A stretch of DNA of 64,000 nt from Chaetoceros tenuissimus (lineage: Eukaryota > Bacillariophyta > Thalassiosirophyceae > Chaetocerotales > Chaetocerotaceae). The first letter of the stretch is position 1; the number at the start of each line of letters is the position of its first letter. The translations under genes and the position numbers were made by a program. A model generated the notes under the pieces. It saw only the letters and a list, made by a program, of their open reading frames with translations. It was not told where the DNA came from and ran no database searches. Shown in pieces: positions 44,916 to 53,274 of this stretch. The stretch covers positions 124,001 to 188,000 of the forward strand of contig BLLK01000023.1 in assembly GCA_021927905.1 (NCBI GenBank), in the 5' to 3' direction.

Positions 44916-46001
44916 ATGGAATCTACACTCTTGCAGACCAAATGCAGTGGATGTAGTAAACTAGAGAATGAGATAAAGTTTCAAGCATGCCCAATTTGTA
45001 TTGAGCTCAAAATGTTACCATCTGTTTATTGCTGCGAAGAATGCTTTCGAGCAGACTGGAAAACGCACAAGAAGAAGCATGACAAGTTTTCTAATGAGAA
45101 GACTAAATATCTAGAGCGTTATGAAGTAAAACCATTCAAAGAATATCGCAAAGATCTCAAGAAATTGACGAAAGAGGAAGAAATCACACCTTACACCCAA
45201 ACGATAATGTCAATAGAATTGGCAATAACTGCAATGGACTATGATAAAGCTGAGACTTTATGCAGAAAGGCAATCAGTAGATTTCCACTACTTCCCGAAC
45301 CATACAATGAAATGGCAATCATTTTATTTAATCTGAATGAATTCAATGATGGCATTCATTTCCTCGAAGCATCAATGGAGAAAACTTGTCAACTTCTCCT
45401 CCTCACTGTCGAGAATAAATCGAATGACAGTGATGATGAGCTACTTCTCTCACATTATTTCCAACGTAGAAGATTTGTTGATAAAATGAATCTTATTTGT
45501 GAATATTTGCAAAAAGCAATTGAAAGCACTGCAGAACCTAAGTTCTTCGTTGCTCATTGGATATTTGACAGAAAAAAGTTCTTGTCACTATGGTGGTATT
45601 ATTTGGAACTTATCAAGGACGTAGACTCTATGTATGGTGATCCAAAATTATTAGATCCTAAGTATATTACTTCCCTACTAGAGTCAATGAAATTGAGAAA
45701 CCAAGAATTCGACATTAATATTTCCTTATCTCCCTTCTATGATGGCGAATGGGTCATCGCTCATGGTCTGACTAGCTCTGTAGGAAAAACTCTCAATCAT
45801 AGAGTAGCAATGGTCAAAGGTGATGATCTGAATGATGAAGGTCGAGTAGCAATTGTATTTAAGGAAGGCGGCCCAATCAAGAATTTGAAGGTTGAGAACT
45901 TGAAATACGCTAGAACAGTGAATGCAAAGGCAGCATTACTTATGTTCTTGGATGTATCAGAGCAGTGGAAGTTCATGATGGATGACTTTCTTGCTGTTTA
46001 G
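44916..46001 (+). CDS. MetAP1-type zinc finger protein with TPR-like and SH3-like regions
   Basis: 361-aa single-exon gene inside the MYND array but not an array paralogue. Residues 10-55 form a finger with C10, C13, C25, C28, C39/C40, C43, H51 and H55 (ACPICIELKMLPSVYCCEEC, then W.THKKKH). This matches the zinc finger of methionine aminopeptidase 1 (zf-C6H2, a MYND relative). Residues about 85-170 look like two TPR-type helix pairs (ITAMDYDKAETLCRKAISRF, then YNEMAIILFNLNEF). The C-terminal part (GEWVIAHGLTSS, N.RVAMVKG, GRVAIVFKEG, LKVENLKYA) resembles the small SH3-like repeat common in stramenopile proteins. No aminopeptidase domain is present. Likely an adaptor; partner unknown. Confidence 0.7.
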   Translation: MESTLLQTKCSGCSKLENEIKFQACPICIELKMLPSVYCCEECFRADWKTHKKKHDKFSNEKTKYLERYEVKPFKEYRKDLKKLTKEEEITPYTQTIMSIELAITAMDYDKAETLCRKAISRFPLLPEPYNEMAIILFNLNEFNDGIHFLEASMEKTCQLLLLTVENKSNDSDDELLLSHYFQRRRFVDKMNLICEYLQKAIESTAEPKFFVAHWIFDRKKFLSLWWYYLELIKDVDSMYGDPKLLDPKYITSLLESMKLRNQEFDINISLSPFYDGEWVIAHGLTSSVGKTLNHRVAMVKGDDLNDEGRVAIVFKEGGPIKNLKVENLKYARTVNAKAALLMFLDVSEQWKFMMDDFLAV

Positions 46002-46409
46002 GCCTCACTCTTCGTATTGGAAGTTAATGTAATTACTACTATTAATTTCATATCTCTTCATCGTCCATTTTCTATTCGGCAGAAACGCTTCAAATGAAAT
46101 CTTTGTCTTGTTTGTCATTTATAGTATTGCTGCCCTATATCATGATGTCAAGGAATTGAATTGAACAAAGTACAGGCGAGAAACTAGACCTAAAGAAAAG
46201 TGATCAATGGAAAACAGGTTTGAATTACCGTTATGACGTCAGCTTACAATAGCCCTCCAAGAAACGGAGAGACCCGACGCCAACAACAACCTTCACGTAA
46301 AATCGATTTTCAATCTATTCAAGTTTGCATCTCCGCCTCTTTTGCAGCCTCAATAACTTCTTTACTATAGAAAGCAATAGATAGTGCACAAAGGTATAAT
46401 AAGCTAAAA
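46002..46409. other. Intergenic region with CRE block
   Basis: 408 bp upstream of MYND copy 5, containing the CRE block at 46228-46257; nothing else recognised. Confidence 0.6.
46228..46257 (+). promoter_or_regulatory. CRE-containing promoter block of MYND copy 5
   Basis: CCGTTATGACGTCAGCTTAC then AATAGCCCTC. TGACGTCA is at 46234-46241, 176 bp upstream of the start codon. Spacing and flanks are almost the same as for copy 3. Confidence 0.65.
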
Positions 46410-48343
46410 ATGGGAAAGAAAGGAAAGAGGAGGACTCGCAAATCGACTAGATCTGATGTTGCGGTAGCTGCAGCTAGTCAGGAACAAAGTAAAGAAAGAA
46501 CTAAATCTTCATCAAGAAAAAGCTCCTTTTCTGTAGCGGAAAGTGAATCCGAATCATTCTGTATTCCTGATCCACCTGAGCCAACTACCACTAACTATAT
46601 TGATAGGCCGCCTCCTTCTTTAGATGGAATGGTGTCGTATTTATCAAATTTGGACGAAAGACTCAATGACATTCTTACTTCCAAACGTAAAAAGGCATCA
46701 TTGCCGACCAATGACCAACTAGCAAGATTGAAATCTAAGACTGCAAGACGAGTAGCAACTGCTCTTTCTCGATTCGAAATTGCAAGAGAACTTATTGGAA
46801 ATCAATTTGATGTCACGACAAAATTAGGTAAATTACAATTATTCAATCTCTCGATGGATGACCTTGTAAATGATGAAGCTGTCCTAGAAGCTTCCGTGCA
46901 TATGATTGCAGGTTTGGCCGATACAGATCTGAGGCTTTGTCCATGTGTAGGACAAGCAATGCTTGAGAAATGGCCAACTCCAATGTTACAGTGTTTCGTA
47001 CCAGTAGAATACTATCCTTTGAATCAAGGTGAAATGCAAATGCATCAATTATCCAATGAAGAATTTGTTGTATTGCTTGCAACAACTGTGGTTGTTGGTT
47101 CTACAAACATATTCGGATCATATCAGCAAAGCCTACGTTTGGTTCATGAGTTGTATCTACAAGCGAAAAATATAGAATGGTCGAAATTTAGTTCCAATAA
47201 ACTTTTGAAAGGATTGACTGAAGAGACTTGTCACAATGCTTTGGCAAATGCGGGAATCAGAATTTATAGATTGTTGTATAGGAAGAAGAAAGCCGACCGA
47301 TGCGAGGGGCCTACGGACGTGAAATTTTCTTCTAAAGCTTTACTCAAAAAGATTGAAGAATTTGCAAGGGATCTTATGAAAAATTCTGAAAGTGGGGAAA
47401 GCGAGTTTGTTATGGGTTGGATTGCTGAACAAAATGGTTATGTTTTTGATATACATCCTCTAAGCGTAGAAGCAGATGCGTTACATTGGTATACAAAGGC
47501 ATACACGAAAGCTGATAAATATGGTAATGACTTTATTTCAAGTGAGGCACGTATTCAAGCTGCAAATAGTATTCAAAGTTGTGGTGAAGGTGCTATCGTT
47601 GCCATTCCTAATAAGGTATTTTTAAGGAGAGATTTTCGAACACAATTTGGGGGGAAAGGAAAACAAGAAGAGAAAGAGCTTAGTGTTCATTCATTATTTT
47701 ATTCAGATCAGCATCATCTACAGATGGCAGTTGACCGCGAATGGGAGAGACTTGAATCAGGCATACCACTAATAGAGTTGACTACGGAGGAGGATCTTGT
47801 GATCTGTGTAAGTTGTAGATTGTGTTTGTATGAGATAGTAAATTCAGGCTACACCACTTTCTTTTTCATCTCTCTCTCTGACATGCTCCCATAATTCTTC
47901 CTTTTACTTTCAAAGTGGAAGAAATCTTTGACATTATGGAACGAAGCCATGGAATATTATGATTCCATGGCTGACATTGGCATGGGTTACTTCATTTATG
48001 CAGAGACTGCTGCGTGGGAAAATGTGCTTCCACAGATTAAACATTTGATTGATGAGCTGAAGATATCTCTTGAATATAATTTCATTCTGCCAGTAGTCCG
48101 GATAGGCAATACAAAAAGAGATGTGGGTGTACAAATGTGCGAGAACTGCAATAATTGTGATGGAAACAAAAAGTGTTCAAGATGCAGAAAAGTAGTCTAT
48201 AGGTGAGTTGAAAAACATGCGTATTCCATTCAATTGGCCTTGTCGTCTTTCTTTCATCTCACATCTGTTTCTTTGTATCCAGCTCTTGTGACTGTCAAAA
48301 AGCTCATTGGGCAAAACATAAATTGACTTGCTGTAAGAAATAA
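46410..48343 (+). CDS. MYND zinc-finger family protein, array copy 5 (altered finger)
   Basis: 581 aa, three exons: 46410-47807, 47916-48202 and 48283-48343 (introns 108 and 80 nt). N-terminus MGKKGKRRTRKS. Closest to copy 2 (SNLDERLNDILTSKRKKASL, EFARDLMKNSESG). The finger differs: CENCNNCDG, CSRCRK, then YSSCDCQ where the other copies have YCSR.CQ. The codon split by the second intron is AG|C (Ser) here rather than TG|C (Cys), and a new Cys appears two residues later. Zinc binding may be shifted or impaired. The 3' flank to about 48590 is similar to the flank of copy 2 and to 59140-59230, including a long G run. Confidence 0.85.
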
Positions 48344-49013
48344 ATGTAGAGAAAGTTGCTTGTAAACACAGGGACGTGTAGAAAAGCTAGGTGATGTATA
48401 AATCAAGACGATGTTTGTACTATGTATTTGTACTATTGGTATGGTTTTAGAGTTCAACTTTGACTGACTATTGATTAATGGGGGGGGGGGAAAGAAGTTG
48501 ATGATCAGATTTACGTAGCTTTTGATATCGTTGTAAAAATTTCGTAAAACTGTATTTTATATTAATCATTCATTGAAATGAATAGACTATCTTGTATTTT
48601 AAAAGTAAGGATGAACAAACACATTCTCTTACGCCAGAGGACTGAGTGACGGATAGACTAGTTCTTATTTACATGCGAATACAGGTAAGATTTCCTCTCC
48701 CATTTGTCTTAGCATCTTATTCATCAAATTGAATTCTTTGTAAGGACTTGACTTTTGGTATGGAGCCTTTCCATTGAAATTTTTCCATGCTTCCTCAACC
48801 CTTAACTCTCTCATTTAGTAGGTATTGATTCGATTCTAACAGATTCCTTCATTCCCGGAAAAAATCTGTTCTCTCGGGGGTAAAATCTGTACCTCTCCCC
48901 GAGTAAAATCTGTACCTCTCCCCGAGAAAAATCAAGAAGCACTACAAGATAGTATACCAAATGCTCTCATAAAACAAAAACACATAATTATAAATTATTA
49001 AAACTCCAACATC
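48344..49013. other. Intergenic region with copy 5 3' flank and GC-rich repeats
   Basis: 670 bp. The left part is duplicated MYND 3' flank with a 10-11 nt G run near 48480. The right part holds the CCCCGAG repeats at 48861-48930. No gene seen. Confidence 0.5.
48861..48930. repeat. Short tandem and inverted repeats around CTCGGGG/CCCCGAG
   Basis: A motif AAAATCTGTACCTCTCCCC is repeated with a 23-bp period. Before it lies CTCTCGGGGG, the inverse of CTCCCCGAG-like ends, so RNA or DNA hairpins can form (48873-48880 with 48897-48903, or with 48920-48926). It lies about 85-150 bp upstream of the next start codon and is GC-rich against an AT-rich background. Confidence 0.6.
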
Positions 49014-49762
49014 ATGAAGGTTTTAACCGCAGCAGTGATGTTTGCTTTTGGTGCAAGGGGTATTCCAGGAGCAGACGCAATAACAGTAAGAATAGACATC
49101 TTTGAGGAAGATAACATGAAATTGAAAGCTTTTGGCTAATCTTTGTTTCCTCTTGTTTCTTCATAGAATTCCACGGCTACTCGTACTTTTGAAATCAAAG
49201 AAAAGGAAGTAGATGTTATAAGTAACGCCGCACTAGGTTCTTGCCCTCAGTGTGACATCTCCAACTTCATTGGTAATGATATTTCATTCTTCCAAACTAC
49301 CAGTGGTACTCAGTACTTATGGACCATCGATAACTTGGGAAACTCTGGTAGTCAATTCAATCAGAAAGAGACTTCAGGCCTACAGAGAACATTTTTCATT
49401 GGATCTTATTCTTCAACAAGTGGTCAAGTTGCAAGCTATACAAATGGTTCTGGTCAGTTTTGTCCTATAAATAGAAGAGGAATATTTGAAATTGTCTTGA
49501 CTTCAGCTCCTGGACAGAATGGCAGGCTCACTGCAAGTGAGCCACAGATTTGTGTGTATAAGATAGAGCAAAAGTGCTACTGTGTAAGTGATATTGGAGA
49601 AATCATTCCTTTTTACCAAAATGTCCAGATTGATTTCATGAGAAAATATTCTGTACTAAATCTGTTTCCTGTCCATCTGCATCACCTTCTGCATCCCCGA
49701 GCTCAAAACCATCAGTCCGGCTACTACTGATTCTCTCCGATTGTTTTTCGAGAAGATTGTGA
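49014..49762 (+). CDS. Small secreted protein with P-S-rich tail, 3' end uncertain
   Basis: About 202 aa by my model: exons 49014-49085, 49167-49583 and 49643-49762 (introns 81 and 59 nt). Exon 1 is a signal peptide (MKVLTAAVMFAFGARG...GADA). Exon 2 encodes a Ser/Thr/Gly-rich Cys domain (GSCPQCDIS, GQFCPINRRG, ICVYKIEQKCYC). Exon 3 begins KIFCTKSVSCPSASPSASPS, the P-S-x repeats typical of diatom secreted proteins, then turns into a hydrophobic stretch and stops. That abrupt end suggests the original stalk has been lost. If the second intron is not spliced, the protein ends at 49730 with an unrelated tail. Not recognised as a known family. Confidence 0.55.
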
Positions 49763-49953
49763 ATACCGACAGCCCAGTCAAGTCCTTTTGAGGAAGGATC
49801 TGTGCATAGTATAGATATATTGTAAATTAAAATGCATTGGCTCATGGTATCTTGTTTGATTGAATCAACATCGAAGAAAGATTCCATGAGTTCAATTGCT
49901 TTTGTTTGTGTCATGGCCTCTCTCGCGTACGTTGAAACATTTTTCAGTGACAT
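49636..49953 (-). CDS. Possible small antisense ORF, unknown
   Basis: 105-codon ORF overlapping the 3' end of the small secreted gene on the other strand. It starts MSLKNVSTYAREAMTQ, contains DWAVGIHNLLEKQSE and ends QETDLVQNIFS. The composition looks protein-like, but no family is recognised. It could be a fragment of a decayed gene, or chance. Confidence 0.25.
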   Translation of the reverse strand: MSLKNVSTYAREAMTQTKAIELMESFFDVDSIKQDTMSQCILIYNISILCTDPSSKGLDWAVGIHNLLEKQSERISSSRTDGFELGDAEGDADGQETDLVQNIFS

Positions 49954-50489
49954 TTTTCGACGACTCGTGTCATAAAGCTAAAATCATATTTATATTTTAA
50001 AAAACTCCACACCAGGGGGCCGGGTGCCGTTTTTTGACGTTTGCCTGTGAATATTATAAATAGTAAATCTGCATTTTGTCCACTTTGCGTACACACAGAT
50101 AAAATACTCCCATTACAGAGATCAACAATCTAGAACTGTACGTTTTGTTTTTGAGACTTCAGGCCGACCTAAGTAGGGTGTCCGTGCCGCTTGACCACCG
50201 TATGTATACTTCAGTACTGCCTACGCGAGTCTTGCACTGAAACTTTAAAAAAAAATGGAAGTCAGAGATGGAAAAAGAAAACAAGGGGAAAAAAAGGAAG
50301 TGATAGCAGCTTGGTGATCAAATGGTTAAAGAGCAGGTAAAAAGATCCAGGTTGGGAGAAAGACCCGGAGAAAAGAGCCAACCGACAGATTCGGTCAAGT
50401 TGGGACTGAAGGGAGGCTTCTCAAAAGAAGGGAGAAGAGCTAGAAAAACATATCTTTTGATTCAATTCAATCAATCAAATAAACTAACT
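49763..50489. other. Intergenic region with compositional shift
   Basis: 727 bp. It contains a GC-rich patch (CCAGGGGGCCGGGTGCCG near 50013) and a second unusual stretch (GTGTCCGTGCCGCTTGACCA near 50180). A purine-rich leader with an in-frame ATG at 50322 follows. A/T-rich elsewhere. It may mark the boundary of inserted DNA; no terminal repeat was identified. Confidence 0.45.
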
Positions 50490-52334
50490 ATGGAATTCTC
50501 TAAGCTAATCACCACTGCTATCGATGAAAAGAAAAAGATACTTGAAACATGGCAAGCGAAGTTTGAAAAACAATCTGAAAAAACTAAAAATGATAGAAAA
50601 GCTAAAATCAAAGCTCACATATCATCGGATGAACTTGACAATATGCAAAACTTTTTTGCCATCAAAAAGAATTTTGGAAAATTAATTGATGCTGTTAAAC
50701 TTGAAGGAAAGGATGAAGCAGAGCTCGGGTTTGCATTGGTGGACAATTATAGAAAACTTGATGATTTGCTTGATGAGATCTACTCCCAGAATGTGTTCCA
50801 AATTCGTAACCGGTCAAGTTTGGACTGGTTTCTCTTTGCAACAGAAACTCGTTATTTCAAGTCTAATCGTATTGTTCCAAAAACCAATCGAGCACGCAAT
50901 ACTCTTCTAAGGAAAATTGAGGCATCAGAGAACGATGATGAAATCACGACAAATGATGATATGTTCCCAGAATCAAATATTTCTACAGAAAATAAAGACG
51001 ACGACATCAACAAAAACAATCAGGCACAATGTTCACTTGATGTCACAATCGATTTTCTTGAGTCCTTTGATTGTAGCATGTCTAAGGCTGCACTTAAAAG
51101 CCTTGCGAAGCGTTGTTTCCGAAACGCTTCACAATTGGTTTATGTTAAATGCGTCTCTACCGCACAGATGGGCCCAATTGATGCTTGGGGGAGAATCTAC
51201 TTCAATATGGAGTATCATGAGCAGAGATCTGATGGTAATGCAATCTTGAAAAGTTACATTACGTTGGTCGATGAATACATTGGTGACCTCAACATTTGCA
51301 TTCATCATTTTGTGTCGCAAATTGTTACAATGGTAAAAAATTCGACAACTCAGAGTAACCTTCCAAGATTACTATTCTTTGCAAAACCATCCAATCAACT
51401 CTTATCATTGTATCCATGTCCTTTGAAGCTTCGATTTAACAATACTATCTACTGCGGTATTGATATTCCATCTTTGCAGGCAATTCTTAAGGCAGATCAA
51501 CGCATTTTCCAGCGCTATACCAAAGATAAAAGTCTCAGTATACTACACTTCAACCTATTTCAGGTTAACAAAAACAAATTTACAATGAACGCAACCGACA
51601 GACACAGAGACGGCAATAACAAAATCTGTACTGTCTCTTATGAAGTACCAAAATTCGCCACCATGACTGTCAAGGGAGATTCACAGAAAGAACTATGTCA
51701 ACAGATTGATACTTTTACTTCTCTCAGTGGGCAGATGCTCGAGGAGAAGATACAGCAATACACCAAACCTCCAGCAAACAAGCGCAAGTTACAAAGATTT
51801 GTAGTCAATGTTGACGGACACGGAAGAAAAAATCAATGTGTATACGATGCCCTCAAATGCGCCATCCATGGTTTAGCCCCTGCCAAGGTCAAGCAGTTGC
51901 CTCCGCCATCTTCCTCCATGGCATACACGAGTTCAAAGAAAAGCCTTTCGAAAGACACTGCGCAGACAATTTGCAAGCAACTGAAATTTCAACTGCAGTA
52001 TCTTTTAAATGGAAAGTCAGCCAAGGAACGTTTGAATGCAGTGCTACAGCAATCGTCTGATGTTGCGAATAGGATGTTGCTCGTTTCGCTCGAAATTGAT
52101 GAGACAAACCACTCCCACTGTATCTGCATTGATTTAAGGGATACTGAGCCGAAAATAGTGATTGATTGTGAGAAAAGTGAAGCACTAACGCAACAGAATT
52201 TGAATAAGCAATGTGGAGATGGTTTGCACGTGTCTGGACTTTGTTTTATTTTATGGATTTATGAAGGTTCAAAACCGAAGCGTGGTCGCAAGTACAACAA
52301 GAAGACAAGTAACAAAAAGAGCAAAGCGAAATAA
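50490..52334 (+). CDS. Orphan protein with a possible papain-like C-terminal domain
   Basis: 614 aa from the ATG at 50490 (MEFSKLITTAIDEKKK); the frame is open to an upstream ATG at 50322, whose extra 56 residues are basic and purine-run encoded. The N-terminal part is a charged helical region with a polar Asn/Asp linker. The middle (about 190-400) looks globular but unrecognised. In the C-terminal third, NQCVYDALKCA (C450), NHSHCICID (H541/H543) and KIVIDCE (D559) occur in the order Cys-His-Asp expected for papain-fold or OTU-like peptidases. This is a pattern observation, not a family match. The last 20 residues are Lys-rich (nuclear signal-like). Such domains occur in some transposon-encoded proteins, so a mobile origin is possible. 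Confidence 0.5.
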   Translation: MEFSKLITTAIDEKKKILETWQAKFEKQSEKTKNDRKAKIKAHISSDELDNMQNFFAIKKNFGKLIDAVKLEGKDEAELGFALVDNYRKLDDLLDEIYSQNVFQIRNRSSLDWFLFATETRYFKSNRIVPKTNRARNTLLRKIEASENDDEITTNDDMFPESNISTENKDDDINKNNQAQCSLDVTIDFLESFDCSMSKAALKSLAKRCFRNASQLVYVKCVSTAQMGPIDAWGRIYFNMEYHEQRSDGNAILKSYITLVDEYIGDLNICIHHFVSQIVTMVKNSTTQSNLPRLLFFAKPSNQLLSLYPCPLKLRFNNTIYCGIDIPSLQAILKADQRIFQRYTKDKSLSILHFNLFQVNKNKFTMNATDRHRDGNNKICTVSYEVPKFATMTVKGDSQKELCQQIDTFTSLSGQMLEEKIQQYTKPPANKRKLQRFVVNVDGHGRKNQCVYDALKCAIHGLAPAKVKQLPPPSSSMAYTSSKKSLSKDTAQTICKQLKFQLQYLLNGKSAKERLNAVLQQSSDVANRMLLVSLEIDETNHSHCICIDLRDTEPKIVIDCEKSEALTQQNLNKQCGDGLHVSGLCFILWIYEGSKPKRGRKYNKKTSNKKSKAK

Positions 52335-53274
52335 ATTTATATGATAAAACTACGTAATCTTTATGTTATATATATTGCGATTGTTTATTTAACATTCTCC
52401 ATGAAATTCTGATTGGAACAAACAACCTATACTTATGGTCGCGTTTCATATACCAATAATTCATTATACTCACGATGTCAACCAACTTTGTGATTTGTTG
52501 CTCACACTATCAATACTGTTGTGATTTGTTGCTCACGTTGACAACACTGTTGTGATTTGTTGCTCACGATGTCAACCAACTTTGTGATTTGTTGCTCACA
52601 CTATCAATACTGTTGTGATTTGTTGCTCACACTATCAATACTGTTGTGATTTGTTGCTCACGTTGACAACACTGTTGTGATTTGTTGCTCAACTGTTGTG
52701 ATTTGTTGCTCATGTTGTCAACTGTGTTGTGATTTGTTGCTCGATGTTCATGGGTTGTTGCTCTCACTATCAATTGTGTTGTGATTTGTTGCTTATTCTG
52801 ACACTTTATTGATTTCTTTTAATTTAAAAAATAATGTAGTTTCTACATCTATTCGAATTCATAAATTATTCATGGAGGGGGGGAGAAATATAATATGACA
52901 GAGGTGGGTTTGAATCCCAATTGATTAGTAAAATTTCTTGTAGTAATTTCCAAATTCCTTTTCCAGTAAAATTTGAGTGAACAATATGATTCACTAGGTT
53001 GTAGACACTATATTTATATTCCAAGATATAGTATACGTAGGATACCAATACTAGTGTTTTATACAATTTGAATCTTCTGCCAATCGGTGTCCCAACCTAA
53101 TAGGGATTAGACTAATTTCATTTGAAAATGAGACATTCTTACATTCCTCCATTTTCAATTGGAGGCAACGAACACTGAAGGAATCCTTCACCATGCCAAA
53201 AATGAATGGTATTTTCATTCTGCAGCATTAGTATTGCCATCAGTCAACCTAATTGACCAGTTACTCATTTCAAC
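52335..53274. other. Intergenic region with minisatellite
   Basis: 940 bp between two orphan genes. The first half carries the 31-bp repeat array. The rest is AT-rich, with a T-loop-like string GGTTTGAATCCC at 52908 that has no supporting tRNA structure. Confidence 0.5.
52471..52796. repeat. 31-bp minisatellite with constant and variable halves
   Basis: Ten copies of GTGATTTGTTGCTC start at 52490, 52521, 52552, 52584, 52615, 52646, 52677, 52698, 52729 and 52781; the usual period is 31 bp. A constant 16-bp part (GTGATTTGTTGCTCAC) alternates with a 15-16 bp part that comes in a few types (ACTATCAATACTGTT, GTTGACAACACTGTT, GATGTCAACCAACTT). The layout recalls an array with interspersed spacers, but the variable parts are themselves related and recur. 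Confidence 0.85.

Noticed and set aside
50160-50215. Possible tRNA or tRNA-derived SINE: the minus strand has TGGTCAAGCGG, resembling an A box
   Set aside because: No acceptor stem, anticodon arm or matching T arm could be folded at proper spacing.
50322-50489. N-terminal extension of the 614-aa orphan protein
   Set aside because: The stretch is purine-run encoded and basic without domain character. I prefer ATG 50490, though the longer form cannot be excluded.
52471-52796. CRISPR array
   Set aside because: The genome is eukaryotic (introns, plastid presequences), the variable parts are related to each other and recur, and no cas genes are present. It is a minisatellite.
52900-52925. T-loop-like GGTTTGAATCCC suggesting a tRNA gene
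   Set aside because: No D arm, anticodon arm or acceptor stem lies upstream; the preceding sequence is a G run followed by A/T-rich DNA.
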